Positions 1-7,480 of a stretch of DNA of 47,473 nucleotides are shown here, in pieces (position 1 is the first letter of the stretch; each line of letters starts with the position of its first letter). The DNA is from JBBECE01 sp040881985 (lineage in GTDB: Bacteria > Pseudomonadota > Alphaproteobacteria > Rhizobiales > Devosiaceae), in the NCBI GenBank assembly GCA_040881985.1, contig JBBECE010000002.1, positions 1-47,473 on the forward strand, given 5' to 3'. A program made the position numbers and the translations under genes. The notes under the pieces are model-generated. The model saw only the letters and a program-made list of their open reading frames with translations. It was not told the origin of the DNA and did no database searches.

Positions 1-89
1 GCGTCGAAGGTGATCTCGTTCTCGGCAAACAAGTCGGCGTATTTGCCAAGTCCCAAGTCAGCCAGCCACTGCCCTGCATTTTCAACCAT
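1..89 (-). CDS. SAM-domain adenylate/guanylate cyclase, N-terminal part only (runs off the left edge)
   Basis: Only the first 29 codons are in the window. From ATG at 89 the product starts MVENAGQWLADLGLGKYADLF. The W-L-x-x-L-G-L-x-x-Y-x-x-x-F pattern is the opening helix pair of the SAM (sterile alpha motif) domain that precedes many alphaproteobacterial class III cyclases. The frame is open further upstream, with ATGs at 119 and 146. The 89 start is preferred because SAM-cyclases usually have only a few residues before the first W-L. The cyclase domain itself lies outside the window, so the product is inferred from the SAM start and from the divergent cyclase gene next door. Confidence 0.6.
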   Translation of the reverse strand, partial: MVENAGQWLADLGLGKYADLFAENEITFD

Positions 90-298
90 TTGGCTCGTCG
101 CGTCCTCGATCACAATCATGAGCACGGACGTACGTGTTGGCAACATCCAAAGTCTGGAAAGGGTCAAAATGCGAAGCAGCCGCACGATTCAGCCATGTCC
201 GTTTGAAAGGATGAGTTCGGACATGAGAGGTGGCCCGCGCTCAAGGTGCATACGGAGGGCCACACCAGTACAAATTTGCTACAAAATCATAAGTAATA

Positions 299-313
299 CC
301 ATTAAGTTAATGG
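299..313. promoter_or_regulatory. Perfect 15-bp palindrome, candidate operator
   Basis: CCATTAA-G-TTAATGG has seven-base perfect arms around a single G, in the only AT-rich patch between the divergent cyclase genes. Symmetry and location suggest a binding site for a dimeric regulator. The regulator is unknown. Confidence 0.35.
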
Positions 314-385
314 ATTTTAGTGGCGGACATGACATCCGGCGAACGCCTGTCACGACGGGTTTGACGCGGGTGCCCGCTTGTGACC

Positions 386-418
386 CTTGGCGGACGCGCA
401 CATGTGCGGGCCGCCAAG
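386..418. repeat. 33-bp imperfect inverted repeat with nested palindrome
   Basis: The outer arms CTTGGCGG (386-393) and CCGCCAAG (411-418) are perfect complements. Inside is a perfect 12-bp palindrome, CGCACATGTGCG (397-408), with a 3/2-nt asymmetric internal loop. No T-run follows on either strand, so it does not look like a standard terminator. It could be an operator or a cruciform-prone element. Confidence 0.45.
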
Positions 419-567
419 TTGCATGAGCTCGCCAGTTTGCCGAACCCAGCTTCGCTCGAAGCTCTTTCAATCGAATGTCACGGTTCACCGAACCGCCAGC
501 CGGGCGGAGCCTGGAGCGTTTCACGAGCCGACTAGCTTCATCGGCCGCAAGGCAATAGGAATCGCTG

Positions 568-2340
568 ATGGCTGAGGCGCACACCAATCGCAGGCTTGCG
601 GCGATCCTTGCCGCCGACGTGGTCGGCTACTCCCGCATGATGGCCCGCGACGAAGCCGGAACCCTGGCGGCGTTGAAGCGTCATCGGGAGGCCGTCTTCG
701 ATCCCGCGGTCGCTCAAACCAACGGCCGGATCGTCAAGCTGATGGGCGACGGCACTCTGGTCGAGTTCGGCAGCGTCGTCGACGCGGTCAATTGCGCCCT
801 CGCCATCCAGCGGGCACTTGCCGCCGAAAAGCCCACACAGTCGCAAATCACGCTCCGCATCGGCGTCAACCTCGGCGACATCATCATCGACGGCGACGAC
901 ATCTACGGCGACGGCGTCAACGTCGCAGCGCGGCTGGAGCCGCTCGCGGAGCCCGGCGGAATCTGCATCTCGCAGATCGTCTCCGACAGTATCGGCAACC
1001 GCATCGACATTGCCCTTGCCGACGGCGGCGAGGTTGCAGTCAAGAACATCGACCGGCCAATCCATGTGTGGAAGTGGCATCCCGGCAAACTCGGCGAAAG
1101 CCGGGCCGCTTCCGCCGCGCAGTCGGGCAAGGAACGCATCGTCCTCCCCTCGCTCGCCGTTCTCCCGTTCCAGAACATTAGCGGTGACCCCGAACAGGAA
1201 TATTTCGCCGATGGCATTGTCGAGGACATCATCACCGCCCTCAGCCGGTTCAGGTCGCTGACGGTGGTCGCTCGCAATTCGTCCTTTGTCTACAAGGGCC
1301 GCGCCGTCGATGTCCGGCAGGTGAGCACCGAGCTCGGCGTCCGCTATGTGCTCGAGGGCAGCGTCCGCCGCGCCGGCAACCGGCTCCGCATCACCGCCCA
1401 GCTGGTCGACGGCACCAACGGAGCGCACCTCTGGGCCAACAACTACGATGGAGCGCTCGAAGACGTCTTCGACATGCAGGACCGCATCACCGAGAGTGTC
1501 GTCTCGATCGTGGAGCCGATGGTCAAGCGCGCCGAGATCGAACGCACCCGGCTCAAGCCGCCGACCAGCCTCGATGCCTACGATCTTTATCTCGAGGCCA
1601 TGGCGCTGGCTCTGACGACTGAACCCGGCGCCACCGCGCGCGCCATTGAGCTGATCGAGCGCTCGCTGGCACTCGACCCGAGTTTCCCTCCGGCGATCGC
1701 CATTGCGGCGACCGCATACATGTCGCTCTACGACCGGCAAATGCCGGGTGCGACCGAGGAAACGCGGCGCAGAGGTTTCGAGTATGCTCGGGCTGCACTG
1801 GCCGTCGCCGGCAGCGACGCAAATATCCGGGTAACCGGCGGAGTCGCGGTTATCTTGCTCGGGGGCGAGTATGAATCTGGGATGGCGGCGATCCGCCAGG
1901 CGATTGCCGATAATCCCAGCAGCGTCAATGTTCTTGGCTACGCCGGGGTGGGGGCGCTCTGGGCGAGCGAGCTTGAGGAGGCCGAAGGGTATTTCCTCAA
2001 GGCGCTGCGGCTCAATCCCAACGACCATTCGAGCCAGTGGGTCCTGACGCGGATGGCGCATATCCGTCTGCTGCAGGGACAATTCGAGGAGGCGCTCGGC
2101 TGGGCGAGCCGGTCCTATGCCGTGTCGCCCAGCAATGCGGTCACCCATTCCATGCTGGTCGCCTCCAACGCCTTCCTCGGGCGCCGCGAAGAGGCTGCTC
2201 GCTGGGCCGCAGCGTTGCGGAAGGTGTCGCCGGAGACCACCTTCGCGAGCATCCGCCGCGGTTGTCAGATGATGCGCGACCAGCACCAGGTAGAGGTGGT
2301 GATCGAAGGCCTTCGAATGGCGGGGCTTCCGGAGGGTTAG
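568..2340 (+). CDS. Class III adenylate/guanylate cyclase with TolB-like and TPR regions
   Basis: The 590-residue protein has a class III nucleotide cyclase domain at residues 8-170. It contains the metal aspartates D17 (AADVVGYS) and D61 (KLMGDG), and the YGDGVNVAARL segment that supplies N118 and R122 for transition-state binding. A TolB-like region follows at about 192-310 (PSLAVLPFQNISGDPEQEYF, then a FADGI-x-E-D stretch), and helical TPR-type repeats run from about 325 to the C-terminus. No transmembrane segment is visible, so it is probably cytoplasmic. It likely makes cAMP from ATP. The C-terminal part probably senses or binds a partner, which is inference. The ATG start fits the usual N-terminus, R-R-L-A-A-I-L-A-A-D. 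It is divergent from a second cyclase gene at the window edge. Confidence 0.9.
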   Translation: MAEAHTNRRLAAILAADVVGYSRMMARDEAGTLAALKRHREAVFDPAVAQTNGRIVKLMGDGTLVEFGSVVDAVNCALAIQRALAAEKPTQSQITLRIGVNLGDIIIDGDDIYGDGVNVAARLEPLAEPGGICISQIVSDSIGNRIDIALADGGEVAVKNIDRPIHVWKWHPGKLGESRAASAAQSGKERIVLPSLAVLPFQNISGDPEQEYFADGIVEDIITALSRFRSLTVVARNSSFVYKGRAVDVRQVSTELGVRYVLEGSVRRAGNRLRITAQLVDGTNGAHLWANNYDGALEDVFDMQDRITESVVSIVEPMVKRAEIERTRLKPPTSLDAYDLYLEAMALALTTEPGATARAIELIERSLALDPSFPPAIAIAATAYMSLYDRQMPGATEETRRRGFEYARAALAVAGSDANIRVTGGVAVILLGGEYESGMAAIRQAIADNPSSVNVLGYAGVGALWASELEEAEGYFLKALRLNPNDHSSQWVLTRMAHIRLLQGQFEEALGWASRSYAVSPSNAVTHSMLVASNAFLGRREEAARWAAALRKVSPETTFASIRRGCQMMRDQHQVEVVIEGLRMAGLPEG

Positions 2341-2420
2341 CCGGGTTGTCGGACTGACCGGCGGCGCTGGACGATGTCCGTTCCTGGCGATCGGCGGACT
2401 CGCTAGCCTCTCGGGCGTAC

Positions 2421-2507
2421 TGGTGCGGGCGGCCGGAATCGAACCGGCACTCTGTCGCCAGAACGGGATTTTGAGTCCCGCGCGTCTGCCAATTCCGCCA
2501 CGCCCGC
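2421..2507 (-). tRNA. tRNA-Leu (anticodon CAA)
   Basis: Read on the minus strand, the sequence folds as a class II tRNA with a long variable arm. The acceptor 5' strand GCGGGCG pairs with CGCCCGC, the T-arm is GGTTCGATTCC, and an encoded CCA ends at 2421. The anticodon loop CTCAAAA gives anticodon CAA, which reads UUG leucine codons. A good promoter lies immediately upstream. Confidence 0.95.
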
Positions 2508-2529
2508 GAGCTTCCGGCAAGAGTGGCCC

Positions 2530-2558
2530 GACTAGCCAGAAAGGGCGCGGCGCGTCAA
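2530..2558 (-). promoter_or_regulatory. Promoter of tRNA-Leu
   Basis: On the minus strand TTGACG (-35, 2558-2553) is followed by a 17-bp spacer and CTAGTC (-10, 2535-2530), placing the transcript start about 15 bp before the tRNA. Its position inside the longest possible frame of the next rightward gene argues that this gene starts downstream, at 2625. Confidence 0.6.
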
Positions 2559-2624
2559 TCGCGCATTGACTTGGGAGCCCGCCCCGCTACACCTTCCGCC
2601 CGCTCAACCCTCCGGAGATCGGGA

Positions 2625-3209
2625 TTGCTCCGCCGCCTCTACGACTGGACCATGGCGCTTGCCGCGCGCAAGTCCGCGGAAGTCTGGCTGGCGGTCATCG
2701 CCTTCGTCGAGAGTTCGGTTTTCCTCGTGCCGGCCGACGTGCTGTTCGTGCCGATGGCGATCGCCCGGCCCGAGCGCGCCTATCGCTATGCGATCGTCGC
2801 CACCGTCTTCTCCGTGCTTGGCGGCATCGCCGGCTGGTTCCTCGGCCACTACGCCTATGAGGGCATCGCCAGACCGGTCCTCGAATTCTACGGCAAACTC
2901 GATTCCTTCGAGGCCCTGCGCGCCTCCGCCACCCGCGATGCGATCCTCTTGCTGCTCATCACCTCGGGGCTGGCGCACTTGCCCCCGATCAAGGTCGTCA
3001 CCATCGCCTCCGGCGCCATTGGCGTCGACATCTGGCTGTTCATCGCCTCGGCGATCCTCGCCCGCGGGGCGCGTTTCCTCGCGCTGGCCTGGCTCTTGAA
3101 GCGCTATGGCGAGCCGATCCGCCATTTCGTCGAGAAGCGCCTCGGCCCGGTCGCGGCGGTTGTCGCGCTCGCGGTCATTGTCGTGTTCGGCATCACCCAA
3201 TTCCTATGA
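2625..3209 (+). CDS. YqaA-family membrane protein (SNARE-associated/DedA-like)
   Basis: The 194-residue integral membrane protein begins MLRRLYDWTMALAARKSAEV and has an early acidic segment, F-V-E-S-S-V-F-L-V-P-A-D, as in YqaA/DedA-type proteins, which act in lipid or membrane homeostasis. About four to five hydrophobic segments are visible, including a C-terminal one that ends the protein. The TTG start at 2625 was chosen because GGAG lies 7 nt upstream and the product then matches the family's N-terminus. The longer frame from 2523 would run through the tRNA-Leu promoter. Its stop overlaps the dsbB start as ATGA, so the two genes are translationally coupled. Confidence 0.85.
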   Translation: MLRRLYDWTMALAARKSAEVWLAVIAFVESSVFLVPADVLFVPMAIARPERAYRYAIVATVFSVLGGIAGWFLGHYAYEGIARPVLEFYGKLDSFEALRASATRDAILLLLITSGLAHLPPIKVVTIASGAIGVDIWLFIASAILARGARFLALAWLLKRYGEPIRHFVEKRLGPVAAVVALAVIVVFGITQFL

Positions 3210-3700
3210 CCATGCGCGTCACCCCCCGCATCCTGGCGCTCGCCGCCCTGGCTCTCGGGCTTGCGACCATTCTCGGCGCCTGGGGCTTCGAGATTTTCGG
3301 CGGCTTCGTGCCGTGCGAGCTTTGCTACCAACAGCGGCTCCCTTATTACATAGGTCTGCCGATATTGGCCCTGACGCAGCTCTTCTGGCCCCGCCTTCAG
3401 GGGCTGCCGCGCCTCGCGCTCACTCTCCTCGTTGCTTTGATCTTCGCCTGGGGCGCTTATCTTGGCGCCTTCCATGCCGGGGTCGAATGGGGATTTTGGC
3501 CCGGGCCGACCAGTTGCACCGGGGTCGGCGGCGGCATTGGCTTTGAGGATCTGGGCAATATGGATGCGACCCGGATCGTCCCCTGCGACCGGCCGCAAAT
3601 CCGCATCTTCGGCCTGAGCTTTGCCGGCTGGAACGCCGTGATTTCGGTGATGATGGTGGGGTTGTTGGGCTGGGCCGCAATCAAGGCGCGGCGCGGCTGA
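3206..3700 (+). CDS. dsbB: Disulfide bond formation protein B (DsbB)
   Basis: The 164-residue inner-membrane protein has four hydrophobic segments and the DsbB cysteine pattern. A first periplasmic-loop pair sits in PCELCYQQRLPYY (C-x-x-C at about residues 33-36), and a second pair is C in PTSCTG and C in VPCDRPQ. It reoxidises the thiol oxidase DsbA and passes electrons to quinone. The ATG overlaps the stop of the YqaA-like gene by 4 nt. The gene converges with the HNH nuclease gene with a 3-bp gap. No dsbA lies in the window. Confidence 0.9.
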   Translation: MTMRVTPRILALAALALGLATILGAWGFEIFGGFVPCELCYQQRLPYYIGLPILALTQLFWPRLQGLPRLALTLLVALIFAWGAYLGAFHAGVEWGFWPGPTSCTGVGGGIGFEDLGNMDATRIVPCDRPQIRIFGLSFAGWNAVISVMMVGLLGWAAIKARRG

Positions 3701-3703
3701 CGC

Positions 3704-4261
3704 TTACGGCTCGAGCACGGTATCCCAGTAGAGAAAGTCCATCCAGCTTTGGTGCAGATAGTTGGGCGGAAAGGCCCGCCCATTGTTGTGCAGATCGTGC
3801 ACCGTCGGATGGTAGGGCCGGCGCCGCGGGTTCATGTTGATCTCGTGCGCGAGGCGATTGGCCTTCTGCAGATTGCAGACGGCGCAGGCCGTGACCACGT
3901 TGTCCCAGGTCGTCCGCCCGCCCCGCGAGCGCGGCAGCAGGTGATCGAAGGTCAGGTCCTCTTTGCCCCCGCAATACTGGCACTGGAACTTGTCCCTCAA
4001 AAACACATTGAACCTTGTGAAGGCCGGGTGCCGCGCCGGGCGGACATAGGCCTTGAGCGAGACGACCGAGGGCAGCTTCATGGCGACGCTCGGACTGTGC
4101 ACCACCCGCTCGTATTCTGAGACGATGTTCACCCGGTGGAGGCAAACCGCCCTGATCGCGTCCTGCCAGGACCACAGCGACAAGGGATAATAGCTCAGCG
4201 GCCGGTAGTCGGCGTTGAGCACCAGTGCCGGCAGGGAATCGGGTGACACATGCAGGCTCAC
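3704..4261 (-). CDS. HNH endonuclease
   Basis: The 185-residue protein carries an HNH nuclease fold: the zinc pair CQYC, the catalytic DH in LTFDHLLPRSRGG, and a second cysteine pair in ACAVCNLQKANR. The N-terminus, PALVLNADYRPLSYYPLSLW, is that of a nuclease-like protein conserved in most Alphaproteobacteria, role unclear. The GTG start at 4261 was chosen because AAGGAG sits 6 nt upstream and the resulting length is the family's usual 185 residues. A longer frame begins at 4306. The gene stands alone on its strand and is not near restriction or phage genes, so a housekeeping role is more likely than defence. Confidence 0.88.
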   Translation of the reverse strand: MSLHVSPDSLPALVLNADYRPLSYYPLSLWSWQDAIRAVCLHRVNIVSEYERVVHSPSVAMKLPSVVSLKAYVRPARHPAFTRFNVFLRDKFQCQYCGGKEDLTFDHLLPRSRGGRTTWDNVVTACAVCNLQKANRLAHEINMNPRRRPYHPTVHDLHNNGRAFPPNYLHQSWMDFLYWDTVLEP

Positions 4262-4352
4262 GCGAGGCTCCTTGGGGAATCGTGCCTGACTTTCACTCGC
4301 CAGCATTCTAATCCGGATCTGTCACTTGTGTGAAGCTCGGGGCAAGAACTTG

Positions 4353-5018
4353 TCAGGTTTCCGGGCCTTCCCGGGCTGCGGCGAGACGCCTCAGGAACCC
4401 CATGGCGAAGTCGAGCCCGTCCGGGGTGATCGTGTGTCCGGCTCCGGGTGAGCTATGGAAGGTGACCTCGACCCCGAGCCCTTGCAGCGCCTCGCGCGCG
4501 GCCAGCCCCAACGCATATGGCACCACCGGATCGGCGCTGCCATGGAGGAGGCAGACCGGCGGCCGCGAGCGGATTTCGCTGGCAAGGCTTGCCGCCCCCG
4601 GCAGCGCCCCGGAGAAGCCGACGATTCCCAAGACCGGGTGCGCCAATCTCAGCCCCACCTCGAGTGCCATCATCGCGCCCTGTGAAAAACCGATCAGCAC
4701 GCTCTCGCCCGCCGCCAGTCCGGTCTCTATCCACAATTCTTCGAGATAGGTAGCAAGCGCAGGCCGCGCCGCCGCCGCCAGTTTGGCCACCCGATCCGGA
4801 TTCGCTTCGCTCAAGTCGAACCATTCGAGCCCGGCCGGATTGAGCGCGCAGATATTCGGCGCGTCGGGCGCGACATAGAGTGCATCCGGCAGGATCGCCC
4901 GGAAATATTCGGCGAGCCCGATGAGATCGTCTCCGTTCGCGCCGAAGCCATGCAGCAACACCACGACCTGCCGCGCCGCGCCCGATATTGGCGCGACCCG
5001 AGGGCCGCTGAACCTCAC
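4353..5018 (-). CDS. Alpha/beta hydrolase, phospholipase/carboxylesterase family
   Basis: The 221-residue predicted esterase shows the family landmarks: VVVLLHGFGANGDDLIGL (oxyanion hole), the nucleophile serine in IGFSQGAMMAL, an aspartate in LLHGSADPVVPY and the histidine in GAGHTI. These complete a Ser-Asp-His triad. The GTG start at 5018 is supported by GAGGA 7 nt upstream and a GTGA overlap with the upstream glycosylase gene. A longer frame begins at 5063. It is probably cytoplasmic, and its natural ester substrate cannot be told from sequence. Confidence 0.85.
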   Translation of the reverse strand: MRFSGPRVAPISGAARQVVVLLHGFGANGDDLIGLAEYFRAILPDALYVAPDAPNICALNPAGLEWFDLSEANPDRVAKLAAAARPALATYLEELWIETGLAAGESVLIGFSQGAMMALEVGLRLAHPVLGIVGFSGALPGAASLASEIRSRPPVCLLHGSADPVVPYALGLAAREALQGLGVEVTFHSSPGAGHTITPDGLDFAMGFLRRLAAAREGPET

Positions 5019-5674
5019 GTCGCGATCCTCTCGCGGGCTTTGCTGACCGCGAAATAGCGCCACAGAAGCAGCGCCGCCGCCCCCCGATGGGGCGACCAGG
5101 TCAGCGCGATCTCGCGGCAGAGTTTCTCGCCGGGCCGCTCCTCGTGCCCCAGCGCCACCCCGACCATCTTTTGCAGCGCCAGATCGCCCGCCGGAAAAAT
5201 GTCCGGATGACCGAGGTGGAAGAGCAGATAGATTTCGGCGGTCCAGCTGCCGATACCGTGGAGCCTGGTGAGAGAAACGATCGCGTCCTCGACCGGCAGG
5301 CGCGGCAAGCGCTGATAGTCAATCTCGCCCGACATTTCGGCCTCGGCGATGGCGGTGAGCGTCCGGTACTTGCCGCCCGAAAGCCCGCAGCCGCGCACCC
5401 TGGCCTCTTTTGCCTTGAGGAACCGCGCCGCCGTCATCTCCCCCAGCAGCGCCTCGAGCCGCCCCATGATCGCGTTGGCGCTCGCCACCGACAGCTGTTG
5501 CGCCCCGACGATTCCCGCCAGCCCCGCGAAGCCGCCGTTGCCTCTGCGCATCGGCACTTCGCCCACTGCCTGAAGGACCGGCGCCAGCCGCGGGTCGATC
5601 CCGACAAGAGCCTCGAGATGCCGCCTTAGCGCGGCACGCGTTCTGATGCGCTCTTTGAGCGGGTCTTTGGCCAT
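5015..5674 (-). CDS. alkA: DNA-3-methyladenine glycosylase II (AlkA-like, HhH-GPD)
   Basis: The 219-residue base-excision repair enzyme removes alkylated purines from DNA. The helix-hairpin-helix is LTRLHGIGSWTAEIYLL, followed by the GPD motif FPAGDLALQ with the catalytic aspartate. An IVGAQQLSV helix is typical of the family. There is no C-terminal Fe-S cysteine cluster, which separates it from Nth and MutY. The start at 5674 (MAKDPLKERIR) was chosen over the longer frame from 5755, which would run into the divergent gluQ gene. It is co-transcribed with the esterase through a GTGA overlap. It is not the two-domain Ada-AlkA form. Confidence 0.85.
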   Translation of the reverse strand: MAKDPLKERIRTRAALRRHLEALVGIDPRLAPVLQAVGEVPMRRGNGGFAGLAGIVGAQQLSVASANAIMGRLEALLGEMTAARFLKAKEARVRGCGLSGGKYRTLTAIAEAEMSGEIDYQRLPRLPVEDAIVSLTRLHGIGSWTAEIYLLFHLGHPDIFPAGDLALQKMVGVALGHEERPGEKLCREIALTWSPHRGAAALLLWRYFAVSKARERIAT

Positions 5675-5715
5675 GATAGGGGCAAACGCCTTTGGAGGAT
5701 CGACCGGGCGGGGCA

Positions 5716-6579
5716 ATGGGCGAGGTATCACAGCCGATTTTGCGCTTTGCGCCAAGCCCGAATGGCTATTTGCACCTCGGCCATGCGTATTCGGCCCTGT
5801 TCACTGCGGAGATGGCCCAAAAACTCGGCGGAAAGTTGCTTCTCAGGATCGAAGACATCGACACGGCCCGCTGTCGACCCGAATTTTCCCGGGCGATTCT
5901 CGAGGACCTATCCTGGCTCGGCCTCGAATGGGAAGAGCCGGTGCGTATACAGTCGCGGCACTTCGATGAATACCGGACCGCCGCCAAACGCCTCGATTCG
6001 ATGCGGCTCCTCTATCCTTGTTTCTGCACCCGCACTGAGATCGCCGCGGCCGCCGGCGAGAAAACCGATCCCGACGGCGCCCCGCTCTATGGCGGCACCT
6101 GCCGGCATCTTTCGCCCGTCACCCGCGCCCGCCGCCTCGAGTCCGGCGAGCCTTTCGCGCTTCGTCTCGACATGAGCAAAGCGCTTGCCGTCACCGGTCC
6201 CCTCGACTGGCGGGAGATGGACCCCAAGACCCTCGAGCCCAAAACCGTCCCCGCCCATCCCGAACGCTGGGGCGACACGATAATCGCCCGCAAGGATACC
6301 CCGACGAGCTACCACCTTTCCGTCGTCACCGACGACGCGGTCCAGAAGGTCACCCACGTCACCCGCGGCCGCGATCTTTACGAGGCGACCGCCATCCACC
6401 GCGTCCTGCAGACCCTTCTCGGGCTCCCAGCGCCGCTCTACTGCCATCACCATTTGATTCTCGATGCCGAGCAGAAAAAGCTCGCCAAATCCGAGGGCGC
6501 CAAATCCCTTCTGGCACTGCGCGAGGGCGGAGTCTCCGCCGCCGAAATCCGCCGTCTGCTGGGCTTATCCGCACCCTGA
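5716..6579 (+). CDS. gluQ: Glutamyl-Q tRNA(Asp) synthetase
   Basis: This is a 287-residue truncated homologue of glutamyl-tRNA synthetase that attaches glutamate to queuosine in tRNA-Asp. It has the start RFAPSPNGYLHLGHAYSAL with the HIGH-type signature HLGH (residues 20-23), the zinc-site elements CFC and YGGTC, and the KMSKS-type signature KLAKS. It lacks the C-terminal anticodon-binding domain, as expected. The ATG at 5716 is preferred because the product then begins directly before the first strand. The frame is open back to a TTG at 5692. It is divergent from alkA. Confidence 0.92.
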   Translation: MGEVSQPILRFAPSPNGYLHLGHAYSALFTAEMAQKLGGKLLLRIEDIDTARCRPEFSRAILEDLSWLGLEWEEPVRIQSRHFDEYRTAAKRLDSMRLLYPCFCTRTEIAAAAGEKTDPDGAPLYGGTCRHLSPVTRARRLESGEPFALRLDMSKALAVTGPLDWREMDPKTLEPKTVPAHPERWGDTIIARKDTPTSYHLSVVTDDAVQKVTHVTRGRDLYEATAIHRVLQTLLGLPAPLYCHHHLILDAEQKKLAKSEGAKSLLALREGGVSAAEIRRLLGLSAP

Positions 6580-6673
6580 CGCCGGCGGGCGCTCTCAAAT
6601 CTACCTCCTGTCGGGGCCAGACCTGTCGGCCTATAGTATGGCGCAACGCGTCGCCCGAGGTCCCCAGCCGCCC

Positions 6674-6868
6674 ATGAGTTCCGTCGTCAATATTCTCGTC
6701 ATCGTTGCCATGGTCGCGGTGGTGGGGATTTTGGGCGCCGGCCTCTGGAACATGTTCCGGGGCGGCTCCGCCAATCTCAGCCAGAAGCTGATGCGGGCTC
6801 GCGTCGCCACCCAGTTCGTCGCGATCCTCCTGTTGATGCTCGCGGTCTTCCTGTTCGCGCCACGGTGA
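6674..6868 (+). CDS. Small twin-transmembrane protein, HIG1-like
   Basis: The 64-residue protein consists of two hydrophobic helices (SVVNILVIVAMVAVVGILGAG and FVAILLLMLAVFLF) joined by a polar loop, MFRGGSANLSQKLMRARV. The R-G-G-x-x-x-x-S-Q-x-L-M-R-x-R-V loop is characteristic of the HIG1 family, linked in mitochondria to respiratory complex assembly. In bacteria the role is not established. An in-frame ATG at 6638 would add 12 residues. It lies 10 bp before the adenosyltransferase gene, an arrangement common in Alphaproteobacteria as I recall it. Confidence 0.8.
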   Translation: MSSVVNILVIVAMVAVVGILGAGLWNMFRGGSANLSQKLMRARVATQFVAILLLMLAVFLFAPR

Positions 6869-6878
6869 GAGAAGTCAG

Positions 6879-7475
6879 ATGGTCAAGCTCAACAAGATCT
6901 ACACCCGCACCGGAGATGACGGCACCACCGGCCTGGTGGTCGGTCCTCGGCGGCTGAAGTCCGACGCCCGCATCGAGGCGATCGGCGCGGTCGACGAAGC
7001 CAACGCCGCGATCGGCCTCGCCCGCGCCACCGCCCTCGGCATGATGCGAATCACCACCGTCCTCGGGCGAATCCAGAACGACATGTTCGACGTCGGGGCG
7101 GATCTGGCGACCCCCGGGGACGACGCCCGGTTCGATTCCCCGCCCTTGCGGGCCACCGATACGCAGGTCAAATGGCTCGAGAAAACCATCGACCAGTTCA
7201 ATCGCGACCTTGAACCGCTGTCGAGTTTCGTCTTGCCCGGCGGCAGCCTCGTCGCCGCCCATATGCACGTCGCCCGCACGGCGGTGCGCCGGGCCGAACG
7301 CGCCGCCGTCGCGCTCGCCTCGCGCGAAGCCGACACCAGTCCGGCAGCGCTGCGCTACCTCAATCGCCTCAGCGATCTGATGTTCGTCCTCGCCCGCTCG
7401 CTCAACGATTACGGCCAGCGTGATGTCCTGTGGCTGCCGGGGCGCTTTACGAGCGACGAGCAGCCCGAGAACTGA
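6879..7475 (+). CDS. Cob(I)alamin adenosyltransferase, PduO type
   Basis: The 198-residue enzyme adenosylates corrinoids to make coenzyme B12. It has the ATP-binding N-terminus KIYTRTGDDGTTGL, the GAVDEANAAIG segment, and the conserved helix ending R-T-A-V-R-R-A-E-R (residues about 134-142), followed by YLNRLSDLMFVLAR. Length and motifs match the PduO/MMAB family, not CobA or EutT. It sits between the HIG1-like gene and the rhomboid gene with tight spacing, so a three-gene transcript is likely. No other B12 gene and no B12 riboswitch is seen nearby. Confidence 0.92.
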   Translation: MVKLNKIYTRTGDDGTTGLVVGPRRLKSDARIEAIGAVDEANAAIGLARATALGMMRITTVLGRIQNDMFDVGADLATPGDDARFDSPPLRATDTQVKWLEKTIDQFNRDLEPLSSFVLPGGSLVAAHMHVARTAVRRAERAAVALASREADTSPAALRYLNRLSDLMFVLARSLNDYGQRDVLWLPGRFTSDEQPEN

Positions 7476-7480
7476 CGGAG

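Larger units (their letters stand above)
147..567. other. Intergenic region between two divergent cyclase genes, rich in dyad symmetry
   Basis: No convincing gene is seen. A short AT-rich stretch (about 268-316) contains a perfect 15-bp palindrome at 299-313 (CCATTAAGTTAATGG). A GCGGG/CCCGC dyad lies at 366-377. A larger imperfect palindrome spans 386-418: 8-bp outer arms CTTGGCGG/CCGCCAAG around an inner perfect 12-bp palindrome CGCACATGTGCG. Open frames on both strands here have no family resemblance I recognise and look like chance. The region must contain the promoters of both flanking genes, but no clear -35/-10 pair was identified. Confidence 0.5.

Noticed and set aside
10..426. 138-codon plus-strand frame at the left edge
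   Set aside because: It is antisense to the SAM-domain start and has no motif; probably chance.
538..2520. 660-codon open frame on the minus strand across the cyclase gene and tRNA
   Set aside because: It is antisense to a gene with clear domains and runs through tRNA-Leu; high GC leaves the opposite strand open.
2523..2624. Longer N-terminus of the YqaA-like protein
   Set aside because: It overlaps the tRNA-Leu promoter and has no homology; the TTG at 2625 has GGAG at 7 nt.
6579..6879. Cobalamin riboswitch near the adenosyltransferase gene
   Set aside because: No B12-box-like conserved sequence or room for the fold; the space is taken by the HIG1-like gene.
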